Source: Pseudoips prasinana | Taxonomy: Eukaryota; Arthropoda; Insecta; Lepidoptera; Nolidae | Direction of reading: 5' to 3' | Length of the DNA stretch: 64,000 nucleotides | Assembly: GCA_951640165.1 (NCBI GenBank) | Contig: OX621250.1 | Coordinates: forward strand, 15,091,501 to 15,155,500 | Shown: piece by piece, positions 42,267-52,958 of the stretch | Layout: each line of letters starts with the position of its first letter | Position numbering within the stretch: the stretch's first letter is position 1 | Program-made: the position numbers and the translations under genes | Notes under the pieces: model-generated | Told to the model about the DNA's origin: nothing | Databases searched by the model: none | The model's input: only the letters and a program-made list of their open reading frames with translations

Positions 42267-42789
42267 ATCATCTTCCCGACTATTGGTTTTATTGAAGTAA
42301 ATAAAACGCCGAAAAGATACTCCTTCTGGCCACAGGTTATCGTCTAGAAACAAGGCGAGTTTGTGTTGTGGTACAAGAATTTTATAAGGTTAAGCTAGTC
42401 GGCTCGCCATGTCTCGGTCGCACAGGAAAACTATTTTTGTGACTCATAAATAATTGTTCTCAGTCTGGATGTACTTTGTGTCCGACATTTACATGTTTGT
42501 TAAGGGACACAGGGACAGCAACACAGGGAGATATTTACCTCGGTCGTAGTCTAAAAAAAAATCGCAAATAAGACGGCAAACTTAGAAACCTCGAGTACAC
42601 TCCCGTTGAGGTTTGGAGCTCGTTGCATGAGAGAGTAGGTTTTTAGAAGCATTTTGTGAAACCGTCGTTCTATTATATAAAAAAATATTCATTTTTTTTT
42701 CTTATATCGAAACGGTCACGAAGGGTGACGGTGGTCGCTAGTAATTTCAAAATAAACGTTTATTTACCAAAGTAGCGTTAAATCCTTCT

Positions 42790-43375
42790 AATATTATAGA
42801 TCTTGAAAGTTTGTCAGTAGATATATGGATGAATAGATGTTTGTCACTTGTTCACGCAAAAACTACCGAACGGATTTTGATAAAATTTGTAGTAATATAG
42901 CTTATTTAGTTTACCGTGGGTAAGGCTGCTGTTCCACCAGATATGTGCCATGCTACGTTGCTATGGATGCGTTTTATATCCACCAATCATATTCATTAGT
43001 GCACATAGCTTAGCACTGGTGGAAAGGGATTCGACTAAAATATGTTTTGTTTATATGGAAGCCTGTGGATGCCTGCTATGGGTCGTCGGGAGTGGTGTAG
43101 CTATGTGCAGAACAGAGTGCCTACAGTAGAAATGAACTGAACGAGTCGCCGTGCGCATCTACCTCGCGCAGCACTTCTGCGGCGGCGCATCTTCATAGCA
43201 CATCTTACTCGCACCGCAACGTAGCTTAGCATCAGTGGAAACAGTCACATAGTTTCGTACCTTAGCTTATACATTCTCGCAGCATAGCTGCTTTGCATAT
43301 CTCCAAAGGAAAGGAAGGAAAGGAAAAAAGGTGGAAAGGCGCCCCAAAACCGCAGGTCGCAGCTAGTATTCCATA
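42790..43375 (+). repeat. LepA repeat split by a ~0.4 kb GC-richer insertion
   Basis: Left part CTAATATTATAGATC..AACTACCGAACGGATTTTGA to about 42910; right part CCGCAGGTCGCAGCTAGTA at about 43350. The insert starts near CCGTGGGTAAGGCTGCTG, has a GCGCAGCACTTCTGCGGCGG patch and ends in an AAGGAAAGGAAGG tract. Its type is unclear. Confidence 0.55.
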
Positions 43376-44037
43376 AACGAATGTTTTATTAATATTAACC
43401 CTAATAAACTATAAAACCGCTCTGCATAAAAAAAAATATGGGTAGTTCTGCTACTTTGTCGTAATATTTACCTAGTAAAATTATATCTCTGCCTACCCTA
43501 CCATTCATTTACATAATAAACATGACGCTCTTTATAGAATTGATATAAATAAAACATCAATAAATTGCGAAACAAATTATTGGTTAACTTCCTCCATGCT
43601 TATCTCAAATCTGAGACTTTAATTTGTTTACAATCCATGTTACTTGTATGTATAGGACTGATGAATGACTACCCAAAAGCCTTTTCCTTTAATTTATATG
43701 CCGTATTTTGATATCTCATAACTTTAGACTAAGTAATAATCAGTGATCGGAATAGGTAGAGCTATTTCTGGCAAATTACCTCAAATGTTTATATTAATAT
43801 GACGTTAGGTTAGGTTAGCATAATATGAAAACTATGAGAAAACATGTAAGTAGTAAGTACCATAAGTAGCTCTGCCTACTGCGATCACTAGTAATAATAC
43901 ATAAAGTCCTAGAATATGTGGTCCAAAAGTATATAATTTTAAAAATATCATAAATTTAAAAAAATCTTTTATACGGTCTCATTCATGCCCTAAAGTTATG
44001 GTATGTAAATAAACGTCTGTATATGTATATATTGATT
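43376..44037. other. No gene seen
   Basis: AT-rich intergenic sequence with no recognised element. Confidence 0.4.
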
Positions 44038-44230
44038 AGCATCAGATCAGTTGGAATGTTCCCACTGCTGGACCAAGGGTCCCCCGGGATTTTTCAAATG
44101 GCCAGTCTTACGTTATCTGTATCTAGTAGTTTCTAGCAACTCACAAAACCGTTGGTCCATCTTGTGGGGGGCATACCTACGCTCGCTACGTCTTCCAATT
44201 CACAGTCGCCGCACAGCAATCACCAAGAAA
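44038..44230 (-). repeat. RTE-type LINE 3' end, diverged
   Basis: CATCAGATCAGTTGGAATG, CACTGCTGGACCAAGGG and GGTCCATCTTGTGGGGGGC. It is more diverged than the other copies. Confidence 0.75.
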
Positions 44231-44802
44231 ATGAGAAAAGGGAGCAACATTTCATTAAATTGCGTGTAACCATATCATATGTTTAATTGAAAATAATTCA
44301 AAACATTATCGTAAAATCAACAAATATAAATCTTAAGAGTTTTTAGATATTACGCGACAGGTATCGGGTATTTTTCCTAGGGACCTGTAAAGTGTCGCGC
44401 TGTAATAATATATGCATCTGATTAGTTATACAAAATTCTAATAGGCCATAGCAGATAAATGACTGATTGTAATTCAATCAATCAATCAATATTACGATTG
44501 AACTACTCACCATTAAATTATATCGTTTCCATTATGAATACCATTCTTATTTCACATGAGGTACTGTAATGTTATATGATTAGTTTTAGGGCGAAACTCA
44601 TTGCTTGCGAACAACAAGCTTATGCGTGGTTGGAATGTGCCTCTTCTAACTTACAAGTAATATATGTTATCGTCATAATATATAAAATTAAGTACTGATT
44701 AACTGTCCGTGAACTTAAAGAGAATTTTGTCTCTCTATGTTGATCGGGTCAGTTGTGTAGTCTCTTTATGATTTTGGTTAAGAATAATAACTTATATGGT
44801 TT

Positions 44803-44840
44803 ACTTGTTAAAATTGTAAGGTTTAACAATTTTAACAAGT
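44803..44840. repeat. Perfect 15 bp hairpin, 8 nt loop
   Basis: ACTTGTTAAAATTGT at 44803-44817 and its complement at 44826-44840. Confidence 0.8.
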
Positions 44841-45857
44841 TTATTTGCTTGTCCTAATTCACCAACGCAGAGCCTAACACACTGAGGCTACGAACTTTAC
44901 AAGTACATGCGTTTTATTTTAAAGCGTTAATGAAGGGTTTCTGTAAATATCACCCTTAAGAGGTAAAATAAGTAATAAGTTGCTGTATGGAAGTCCATTA
45001 TTTTCAAAGTAAGAAGCACAACGTTTTATTAATAATTTTGTTTAGAAATAAATGTATACTTAAATTGGCATTTTTCAAAATGTTGGTCATAACGGGATGT
45101 ATTAGGGGTCGAACATTTTGTCATATACATTTGGTATTGAACCTTAGATTATTGAGTTCATTACGAACGTTTACCTAAATAACGAAACATATGTTGCGTA
45201 TGTATCTTAACTTTCAAAAGACTTCAACCGACTGTAATATGTATTTTTTTCACTTAATTGATAAGAAAGTCGTTCCATAGAAACATTCAAACGTTAACTT
45301 GTTACGGTACCTCTCTTTGTTTTGTCAGTTAGGTTATGTAAAACATCAACAAAAGGATCCATTTTCTCTAATTAGCAATATTGCCAGCTTTCCGTAAAAA
45401 AATTACCCATCGGCATGGTTTTAATTTAAGAATACAGTTTTAGGATTATTAACTGTGCATTTAACTTGTGGCAGATTTAAATATATTTATGATCAGATAA
45501 AATTATTAGCATGTCATCATTAACTACTATGTCCATTGATTTTTTATGATGTACGGCTAAATGTTTGATCTGTTCATTTTGTAGCAATAAAATTCTAATC
45601 ATTATCGTTATATTGTATCTTGTTAGCCACTGACATACATACATAATATTTAATTCTGTCTCATATATAGGTAGTCGTCGATCTATCAAAGGCATAGGAA
45701 ATAAACATTTAAGACGGTTAATCGGCATTTTTGTGTAGCATTTTAAAAGAGTTGTACATACGTACTTGTAACGAAATTAATTAAATATTTTAAATAAAGT
45801 TTTCTAGATTTTGTAAATCAAGAATATATACACTTTTAAACTTTCGCGTATCATAAT
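44841..45857. other. No gene supported
   Basis: About 1 kb, AT-rich. ORFs here (45477-45728 minus, 44987-45178 plus) show no motif, signal peptide or splice pattern. Confidence 0.4.
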
Positions 45858-46004
45858 TATATATGAACATTGTTAACAGGTATTAACGCGACTAACCTTA
45901 TTGTTATTTTCCCGACGTTTTGACCAAGTTGCATTGATCGTGGTCACGGGATAGTAACAATAAGGTAAGTCGCGTTAATACCTGTTAACAATGTTTATAT
46001 ATAA
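45858..46004. mobile_element. MITE-2, large hairpin element of about 147 bp
   Basis: Arms of about 55 bp: TATGAACATTGTTAACAGG..ACGCGACTAACCTTATTG at the left and its near complement at the right. The central part reads CCCGACGTTTTGACC..GTGGTCACGGG and also pairs. A familiar lepidopteran layout. Confidence 0.8.
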
Positions 46005-46107
46005 TCAAGAATATGATTGAAACTACGAATTTATCTAATTATGTATTTAGCTGATGATGATCTACTAGAAAAGTAAAAAAAAACAATGTTTTTTCACCTG
46101 CACCTTA

Positions 46108-46715
46108 TTCAAAACTTCTCCATGTGCTATTAAGTTGTTAAACTAAGCTTAAGCTTACTTAAGTTTTGGTGACCTTATGACACCTCTTGTTGCTAAATGC
46201 CTTGTATGTTCAGCTGATTAATGATTTCATTAAATATTACAATCATACCATTTAATTGTCTATAATTCAACACTTCTCTATATTTCATTGGGTTGTAAAC
46301 TGAACTTAGTGGATATTTTAAGGCAGGTTCTAAAGTACTCACGTGGTCTAGTAGCAGATATGTTCATCTGATAAAGACCAACAACAAAATTTAGATTTTA
46401 AATTCAATATCATGTATCTGCATGACATCTAAAGCTACTCTGTTTCATTAGGTTTGTAAAACTAAGCAGCTTAGTCGAAATTTAAGCCTAGGCGAGGTTC
46501 TGATGCCTCACTGGTATAATGGCCGTTATGTTCACATTATAGTAATATTCGAGAAAACAATACCATTCAACCGCATTCCATCCAAAATTAGTTTATCTTC
46601 CCTCATCAGGTTGTTAGAGTGAGCTTAGTAGGTACCTAAGTTTATCTCTTCATTAGTCGGGGTCGCGACGCCTTTCGTGCTAATGTGGCAGATGTGTTCA
46701 CCTGATTGTGACCTC
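46108..46715 (+). repeat. Four degenerate tandem units of 158-160 bp
   Basis: The landmark GTTGT/GTTTGT after a CATTAG-like block sits at 46134, 46292, 46452 and 46610. Each unit also has a CTAAGC or GCTTAGT block, a GAGGTTCT-like block and ends near ATGTTCACCTGAT. Units are strongly diverged but the period is very regular. Confidence 0.75.
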
Positions 46716-46964
46716 GCAGTGTTGCACGCCACCTGACGATATCCTAGCGTGTTGTGCACCTCGTTTGACAAACTGGGCGGAAGATGCATGCGATCTGTTT
46801 GGTGTAAAGGAATGCGGTAGTTTTTGTGTACGCTAAATCGATTTTTATATTGGAGTTAATTAAATTACTGAGTGAACTAAAAATGGTGGGTATTATTTTA
46901 TCGATTATTAGAGAAATTTAGTACAATAATTTGTTTAAGCTAAAATGATTTTTTTTTTTACTTG

Positions 46965-47260
46965 ACTGTCGTCCTGGTCCTGCGTGGTCTTGGGTATCCC
47001 GGATCAAAACATATGTCAAATAGGGATTTTTATGCTAAGACAAATTCTCATCAGCTTGGAGCATGAAAGTTTGCGGTGTTAAACCAAAGTACGTCGGAGA
47101 ACACGCAAAGCCGTATTCCTCGACTCTTTTCGTTCGTGTCAGCTAGCTGTCACATCGGACCATAAGAATTAGGGAGTAGAAAGTGCACCTGTGTTTGCGC
47201 AACCACTTGTGCACTAATATGTCCCGTGTAGTCTATATTGAGACTGAACGTCATGATCGA
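46965..47260 (+). mobile_element. SINE-2 body, diverged copy
   Basis: GTACGTCGGAGAACACGCAA, TCACATCGGACCATAAGAAT and GTGTTTGCGCAACCACTTGT follow the body of the copy at 28026. The tRNA head is worn. Confidence 0.7.
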
Positions 47261-47286
47261 AATTCGATTCGTATAATATATAAAAA

Positions 47287-47525
47287 TACTAGCAGTGCCC
47301 GCTGACTTCGTTCCGCGTTATAAATATTTTTGTCCCTGCCCGTTTGTCCCGCGTAATACTTCGGGTTAAACGACCGGGATATTTTTTTTGCATAGCCTAT
47401 GACGCTTCAAAATAACGTAGCTTTCTATTGGTGAAATAATTTTGAAAATCGGTACAGTATATCCAGAGATTATCCCTTACTACATCACAAACTCACAAAC
47501 GTTACCTCTTTTTAATATTAGTATA
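47287..47525 (+). repeat. Dispersed RTE-like repeat
   Basis: ACTAGCAGTGCCCGCTGACT, TTCGTTCCGCGTTATAAAT and the end CTCTTTTTAATATTAGTATAG. Confidence 0.7.
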
Positions 47526-48388
47526 GACAAATGGAAATTTCACACAAATAGAAATATAACTGGGTATCTGATTGCAGTGCCACTTAGCAGGTTTATTGTA
47601 AATCTACTATAAAATTATTCAGGGTCCCTCTCGCACTGAAACGCTATAAAAATAACCAAAATCGGTCCGGTAGTCTACACTGTCTGTATTAGAAAGGGTG
47701 TTGTATATTGATTTCATTATTTTGTGATTTTCTTAATTTCCACATTCGCCAAATTTAATATGCTAACAATTATTACGGCTTCGTTGCGAAATATTAGTTC
47801 GCTGCTTTTTTAACAATAATACTCGCATAATAATATTCTTAACAACACTCGCACTAAACAAATAAATTACTACTTTACTTTACTACTATTAAACAAAAAT
47901 AAAGCCAAAGACAATTTCCCGATTTAGCCTAAAACTGACACAAAGCGATATGTATTGTCAATCTTGACAGTTTTTATTTCATTTCGATGCAATTACCTTC
48001 CATGTATTTGAATTTTTATTTCAATAATTATAATACTATATTTTATTACTTATTATTCTATACCCTATTCCTGACGAAGATACATCCAAACACAAAAATA
48101 ATTGAAATAGCTCCAACCGTTCTTGAGTTATAAGTGGTGTAAATAACACGACTTTCTTTTATATATATAGATATACAGAAATTATAAGATTAACCTTAGT
48201 ATAAAATCTCTAAATAATAAATGATGTTTGAAAATATTCAAAGTGATAGACACCTTGAATCAGACTTATTTATTTGAAAAGATAAGAAAGATAACCATGA
48301 CGCCAATATAATACACAAATTATAATTCTGTAAATACTCCTAACAGTATAAACCCGTCATCGTTTAATACAGTATACTTACATTGTAA
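47526..48388. other. No gene seen
   Basis: AT-rich. It includes another RTE-like tail at about 48060-48175 (TCCAACCGTTCTTGAGTTAT to ATATATATAGAT). Confidence 0.45.
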
Positions 48389-48418
48389 GTAATGTTACTG
48401 GCACGTCAGTAACATTAC
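48389..48418. repeat. 12 bp hairpin overlapping a splice donor
   Basis: GTAATGTTACTG at 48389-48400 and its complement at 48407-48418, loop GCACGT. On the minus strand the second arm begins exactly at the GT donor of the 48419-48568 exon. Confidence 0.75.
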
Positions 48419-48568
48419 CTCTGAACCACGAGCCGTCTAATTTACATTCGCGAGCGCACTCATTTTTGCACGCTTCTAGCACGCGCGGGGTTAAACTATC
48501 TGCTCGAGCACCGTCGACGAAGACAACTAATGGCATAGAGCCAACAATTATTATCACCGTGTATTTCA
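48419..48568 (-). CDS. Exon of a secreted Cys-containing protein (unrecognised)
   Basis: The acceptor CCACTCTCAG and donor GTAATG bound 150 nt, phase 1 at both ends. The frame reads KYTVIIIVGSMPLVVFVDGA, a clear signal-peptide-like segment with likely cleavage after ARA, then DSLTPRVLEACKNECARECK and LDGSWFRG. If the previous exon ends in A, the split codon A|TG becomes the start Met; otherwise the internal Met of SMPLVV could serve. Three Cys in a C-x3-C-x3-C pattern suggest a helical disulfide motif. The exon is more GC-rich than its flanks. No partner exon was found with confidence, and I do not recognise the family. Confidence 0.5.
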
Positions 48569-48666
48569 CTGAGAGTGGAAAGTGAATTTATACAACATGT
48601 ATATAATAGGTAATAGTTCATCTTCCTAGTGGCACAGTATAAATATGGGCAGCAAGGTAAAATGAA

Positions 48667-49015
48667 ATAAAAAAAGGTTTTTAGTCACGTAGACTTTAAA
48701 AAAGCGCTTGTAAATAGTCAAAACATGTTTGGAGTAATATAGTTGTATATATTATTATATCTAGTAACATAGATATTTAGGTACACATTGTATGAAAACA
48801 TTTATAAAATTTATTTTATTATAGCATTGATATTTAGCTAGCTCGTATCAAATTATTGTCAAGAGATTATGTTTAATTATCTAGTTTAAGTCTAATATTT
48901 TTACTACATATTGTCAATGGTTCTGTCTATATTAAGGTATTATTATTATGACGGACTTTGTGTTAATAACGACGGTCGCGCTTTAATGCTACCACCGGAT
49001 CCAATGCGGCCCTAA
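48667..49015 (-). repeat. LepZ retroelement, copy B
   Basis: Minus-strand copy. On the plus strand it opens with the reversed tail AAATAAAAAAAGGTTTTTAG, then TAAAAAAGCGCTTGTAAATA, and runs to GACGGTCGCGCTTTAATGC. Confidence 0.8.
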
Positions 49016-49436
49016 GCTTAGTTGATGAAATAATTACCTACGCTCTATTGAAGCTGTAGGGTTGTCACTTTAATGTTTTAGGATACCTATTATTATTTGG
49101 TATTTATTAAAAAATATATTTGTTTTATAAATCAGCAGGACGGTTAAAATACATAAGCTCCCGTTTTGATGAAGCCGAGTTCAAGGAGCCGTATACTACG
49201 CAATACGTAGGTACATGGATTTATATTGAGATTGCCGAGATATGTAAACTTATACGCGACCACTCGTTTTGATGCGGCTGGCCCTACTGACAGCACCGCG
49301 CCAACCGCTTAGGGGTCTTGTCGATGCGTACGTTTGTGTGAGTGTGCCGTTTCGACCGTTTGTAGATAGTTTACGTACTGTTTATTTTTATACTGAGCTA
49401 GTGGCTTGTATAAAATGTTTATTAGATTTTTTATTT
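49016..49436. other. No gene supported
   Basis: It includes a GC-richer patch at 49258-49350 (GATGCGGCTGGCCCTACTG..GAGTGTGCCG) that could hold a promoter or exon, but no frame or splice pattern is decisive. Confidence 0.35.
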
Positions 49437-49735
49437 ATAATAATATCCTAGGACATTATTCATACACGGCGTTCTGATCCCAATCTAAGCAGAGCTTGTA
49501 TTATGAAAACCAGATAGCCGATATACTACACTATACGTTTCTTTTGTAAATACATACTTATATAGATAATTGATGCCTTTGTCCAGCAGTGGACGTCTTT
49601 CAGCTGATATAATGATAGATTATTAAAACCAGACATGTTCATTCACACAAATATCTGTACTGGGTGGGGATTGAACCCACGACCTGCGGCGTGAAAAGCA
49701 AGCATTTACCAACCACGCCAACAGGCCCGTCAAAT
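49437..49735 (-). mobile_element. SINE-3 (tRNA-derived), minus strand, with an RTE scrap inside
   Basis: TCCTAGGACATTATTCATAC and GATCCCAATCTAAGCAGAGC match 50515-50745 in reverse. The tRNA head is at 49663-49732 (GGATTGAACCCACGACCTGC). At 49569-49618 an RTE 3' end (TTTGTCCAGCAGTGGACGTC) interrupts it. Confidence 0.75.
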
Positions 49736-49764
49736 ATAATTGTAATCTACTAATATTATTCCAA

Positions 49765-49990
49765 AGGTGCTTATAGCCAGAATTTCGCTCTTATTGGTCC
49801 GTAAACGTTCAGCAAGGTTTAGCACCCAGGTGCGTGGTGAGACTATAGATGGGTGACCGTCAAAGTCGTTTAATTTATGTGCGTATTCGTTCTTCGGAGG
49901 GGATGTTAGTCTATTGCTTCCAGTTGTGAATTTGATGTCCGAGGCCTACTGGGTGACTTGGACAATTCTAGAACAAGGGATTGAAAAAAA
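49765..49990 (+). mobile_element. 5S-rRNA-like SINE, copy 1
   Basis: GCTTATAGCCAGAATTTCGC, GTTCAGCAAGGTTTAGCACC and TATAGATGGGTGACCG follow the layout of the better copy at 55437, though more diverged. Confidence 0.65.
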
Positions 49991-50165
49991 AAAGTATTTT
50001 TTAAACAACGCTCGCGCTAGGGAGTCATATCCCTGTGTCGCGGGGTTCTTTACAAACATATAATAAACGGACACAAATTACATCCAGACTCAGAACAACT
50101 ATTTATGGGTCACACGAAGAGGCGAGGCGCCTGTCTTAGCCGTTGCGCCACACGTGCAGTCTAAA
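49983..50165 (-). mobile_element. SINE-1, minus strand
   Basis: Reversed copy: an A-run, AACGCTCGCGCTAGGGAGTC, CCTGTGTCGCGGGGTTCTTT, GGGTCACACGAAGAGGCGAG and TGCGCCACACGTGCAGTC at its head. Most of the B-box is deleted. Confidence 0.8.
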
Positions 50166-50514
50166 AGGGTAACCACTTCCCACGGGAGAAAGAAGAGGGT
50201 GGATATGTACATTGTACACTAATTCCTCAAACACATAAGTGGTCGTTTTATAGTAAGCACTGATTTTTTTTAAGTTAATCCTGAAATAAGTATACAAAAA
50301 CCTATGTTTATTTATTTGTTTATCGCTCCCCTTAACAACTATATGATTACAGGTATTCCTGACCTGACCTAATGCGATAGTGTTGGTATTACAATTATAA
50401 ACTTATTATTAAATACTTTCGGAAACTAATCGTTCATGTAGTTAATACTTTTTTAAATACATATTTAAATAAATATATACAGGTATATTAAATATATTCG
50501 TTAAATAACTATTT

Positions 50515-50745
50515 TTATGACGGTCGTGGGTTCGATTCCCACCCAGGACAAATATTTGTGTGCATGAACATGTCTGTTGTCCTGTGTCTGGGTGTAATTA
50601 TCTATATAAGTATGTATTTACAAAAGAAAAGTAGTATACGTAGTATCTCAGTTATCCGGTTTCCATAGTACAAGCTCTGCTTAGTTTGGGATCAGATGGC
50701 CGTGTGTGAATAATGTCCCAGGATATTATTATATGCCTATATATA
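50515..50745 (+). mobile_element. SINE-3, plus strand
   Basis: GGTCGTGGGTTCGATTCCCA (B-box), AAATATTTGTGTGCATGAAC, CTGTGTCTGGGTGTAATTAT, then TAGTACAAGCTCTGCTTAG and CCCAGGATATTATT. The A-box end is missing. Confidence 0.75.
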
Positions 50746-51022
50746 CCTGCAAATTTTAAATTAATTTAACGAGACAGTTTCAAGTATTTTTCTTAATTAA
50801 AGTAAGTATATTGTAATTTAATTTATTGTAAGTATATGCATACATACATATGTTATAGGTACATAATAATATAGGCTACAAAATTATAATGTCAAAATTA
50901 AATATTGGTTGGTTCAGATGATCGTTAATTTCCAAAGTTGACATTTATGATATAATTATTTTAGCCTAGCTACTGCACACGGCTTCACCCGCGCGGTATT
51001 GACTTTCAGGTGCTGCATTAAT

Positions 51023-51354
51023 GTGGCAGTATGAGAAGTGTCCTCTACTGCCGCTACGTGCCCCGGGAAGACAGCGAACTGTTTGTGGCGCAGTAGCTGT
51101 GCCGTACCGGCAGGAGTCGGCAAATGGGGAGGGCAACCCACAGCTCTCCCCGGGTGCGTGTCCCGACCATCTGGGACACAGCGCAAAGGGGGGCACCGGA
51201 GCAGCATACCCGCGTTCCCGGGGCTCCCCGTATCAGGCGCCAGAAGAAGTCCACGGCAGGTTAGGTTTAGTCGGTGCGAGTCCGACATACCCACCCGCAG
51301 ACACTTTTTGCGGGTGGCATGCATTAGCATTCCCCCTGCCTAATCAAAAAAAAA
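51023..51354 (+). mobile_element. GC-rich retroelement with a 15 bp target duplication
   Basis: A 332 bp GC-rich block ending in a 10-base A-run, flanked by AGGTGCTGCATTAAT at 51008-51022 and 51355-51369. That is clear target-primed retrotransposition. It contains GGTTTAGTCGGTGCGAGTCC near the 3' end, a B-box-like motif but with no A-box at a tRNA distance. The related sequence at 12896-13232 extends further 5'. It is a SINE or a 5'-truncated LINE; ORFs inside on both strands are by-products of base composition. Confidence 0.9.
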
Positions 51355-51829
51355 AGGTGCTGCATTAATAGTAAACATATATGTATATATCATAACAGTA
51401 AACTTAACTGTAGGTAGGTTTTCGGTAATATGGAGTTATACGTCTTCATTGCTTTGGGATGGTAGACCACGGAATGGATTGTATAAATAAGATTAAGAAA
51501 ACCGCGGTGCAGCGGTGGTAATAATTCTAATGTTTCCTATAATATTAAATTAAAAACATCCCAAAGTCAAAAAGGTATGAGAAAACCCATATTAGAATTA
51601 TTTTAGATAATGTGATGCAGTGCAATACTATATCAATAATTTCAGTTCCACGCATCTTTAGGATCATGCTTACACCCTGTATAAAAGAAAGCTAAATTAA
51701 AACGGAAGCGGCCCACCTTTTTAACTTAAGGATTGAATTAAATATGAGAACAAGGAAAGATATCACTATTTATTATTAATTGGGCCTGAATTAATTAAAA
51801 AACTTGTGTGTACTTATGTACACGCGTTA

Positions 51830-51990
51830 GAAGTTATACTTCTTAATATACAACTTGAACATAGTTATCAATTTTCATACCACCTATAACTAACTTCATG
51901 CTGTTAAATTTTTTGGTGTCGGTGTGCGCGCGCATCGTAAAAATTCACTCTCATCATTTTTCTCCATCGCGCCAAAAGAAGTATAACTTC
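51830..51990. repeat. 15 bp inverted repeat 160 bp apart
   Basis: GAAGTTATACTTCTT at 51830-51844 and AAGAAGTATAACTTC at 51976-51990, with GTGTGCGCGCGCATCG between. It resembles a small non-autonomous DNA element. Confidence 0.6.
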
Positions 51991-52175
51991 AAAAACATTT
52001 TTAATTGTTGATACAAAATATGAATTCCTATAATTAAAAATATATCTAAATTAAAATATATAATCAAACATGACAAAGGCATTAAGATATTGACTTTTAT
52101 AAATAGTTATGCGGGAACTTAAGTGTTAAGCTAGATATCTAACATAAATTCTCAAAACTCAGTCCTAATAATATA

Positions 52176-52958
52176 TGAAATGAAATGAAATGAAATGAAA
52201 TGAAATGAAATGAAATGAAATGAAATGAAATGAAATGAAATGAAATGAAATGAAATGAAATGAAATGAAATGAAATGAAATGAAATGAAATGAAATGAAA
52301 TGAAATGAAATGAAATGAAATGAAATGAAATGAAATGAAATGAAATGAAATGAAATGAAATGAAATGAAATGAAATGAAATGAAATGAAATGAAATGAAA
52401 TGAAATGAAATGAAATGAAATGAAATGAAATGAAATGAAATGAAATGAAATGAAATGAAATGAAATGAAATGAAATGAAATGAAATGAAATGAAATGAAA
52501 TGAAATGAAATGAAATGAAATGAAATGAAATGAAATGAAATGAAATGAAATGAAATGAAATGAAATGAAATGAAATGAAATGAAATGAAATGAAATGAAA
52601 TGAAATGAAATGAAATGAAATGAAATGAAATGAAATGAAATGAAATGAAAAAAATGAAATGAAATGAAATGAAAAAAATGAAATGAAATGAAATGAAATG
52701 AAATGAAATGAAATGAAATGAAATGAAATGAAATGAAATGAAATGAAATGAAATGAAATGAAATGAAATGAAATGAAATGAAATGAAATGAAATGAAATG
52801 AAATGAAATGAAATGAAATGAAATGAAATGAAATGAAATGAAATGAAATGAAATGAAATGAAATGAAATGAAATGAAATGAAATGAAATGAAATGAAATG
52901 AAATGAAATGAAATGAAATGAAATGAAATGAAATGAAATGAAATGAAATGAAATGAAA
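52176..52958. repeat. (TGAAA)n pentanucleotide array, about 155 units
   Basis: 783 bp of uninterrupted TGAAA (TTTCA on the other strand) apart from two A7 runs at 52648-52654 and 52672-52678. The two 288-289 codon minus-strand frames here encode only ISFHF repeats and are not genes. It directly abuts the 3' end of the minus-strand LepZ copy. Confidence 0.99.

Larger units (their letters stand above)
37461..42388 (-). pseudogene. Minus-strand APE-type LINE with three later insertions
   Basis: Reading down from 42388: endonuclease start (ADIIALQETWL, YGGV), then a mariner, LWRKSVFP, a 5'-truncated LINE insertion, VSVIECNNPRLCAIKV and FVQGDLNAY, and WSDHLPMVI, the usual EN catalytic block. The linker and RT follow: NYRPISLATVVAKVLD, FGFRPGLSTESAIL, a frame break after FDLVSYDML, CRVRQGGISSPKLFNLYVNE, and SYTNDMTLLAP. 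That motif should be YADD, so a catalytic Asp is lost. Another insertion splits the region before KYLGHYLTEDLDDQVNIER. Its C-terminus ends near 37535 and the tail has AATAAA and TTATTA repeats. Without the inserts the LINE is about 2.7 kb. Clade uncertain; CR1/Jockey-superfamily style. Confidence 0.85.
37439..42562 (+). mobile_element. SINE-1 split by a 4.9 kb LINE insertion
   Basis: The SINE head ACTGCACGTGTGGCGTAGCG breaks off at GGTTAA (37455-37460). It resumes at 42389 with GGTTAAGCTAGTCGGCTCGC, GTGACTCATAAATAATTG and GACACAGGGACAGCAACACA, ending in an A-run near 42560. The repeated GGTTAA is the LINE's target duplication. Confidence 0.8.

Noticed and set aside
46883..46890. Possible first exon ATGGTGG followed by GTATTA
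   Set aside because: Only seven coding bases, no next exon found; the promoter-like GC patch upstream is not enough.
50956..51368. Overlapping ORFs of 66-124 codons on both strands
   Set aside because: They come from the GC-rich retroelement at 51023-51354, which has few stops in any frame; no domain is present.
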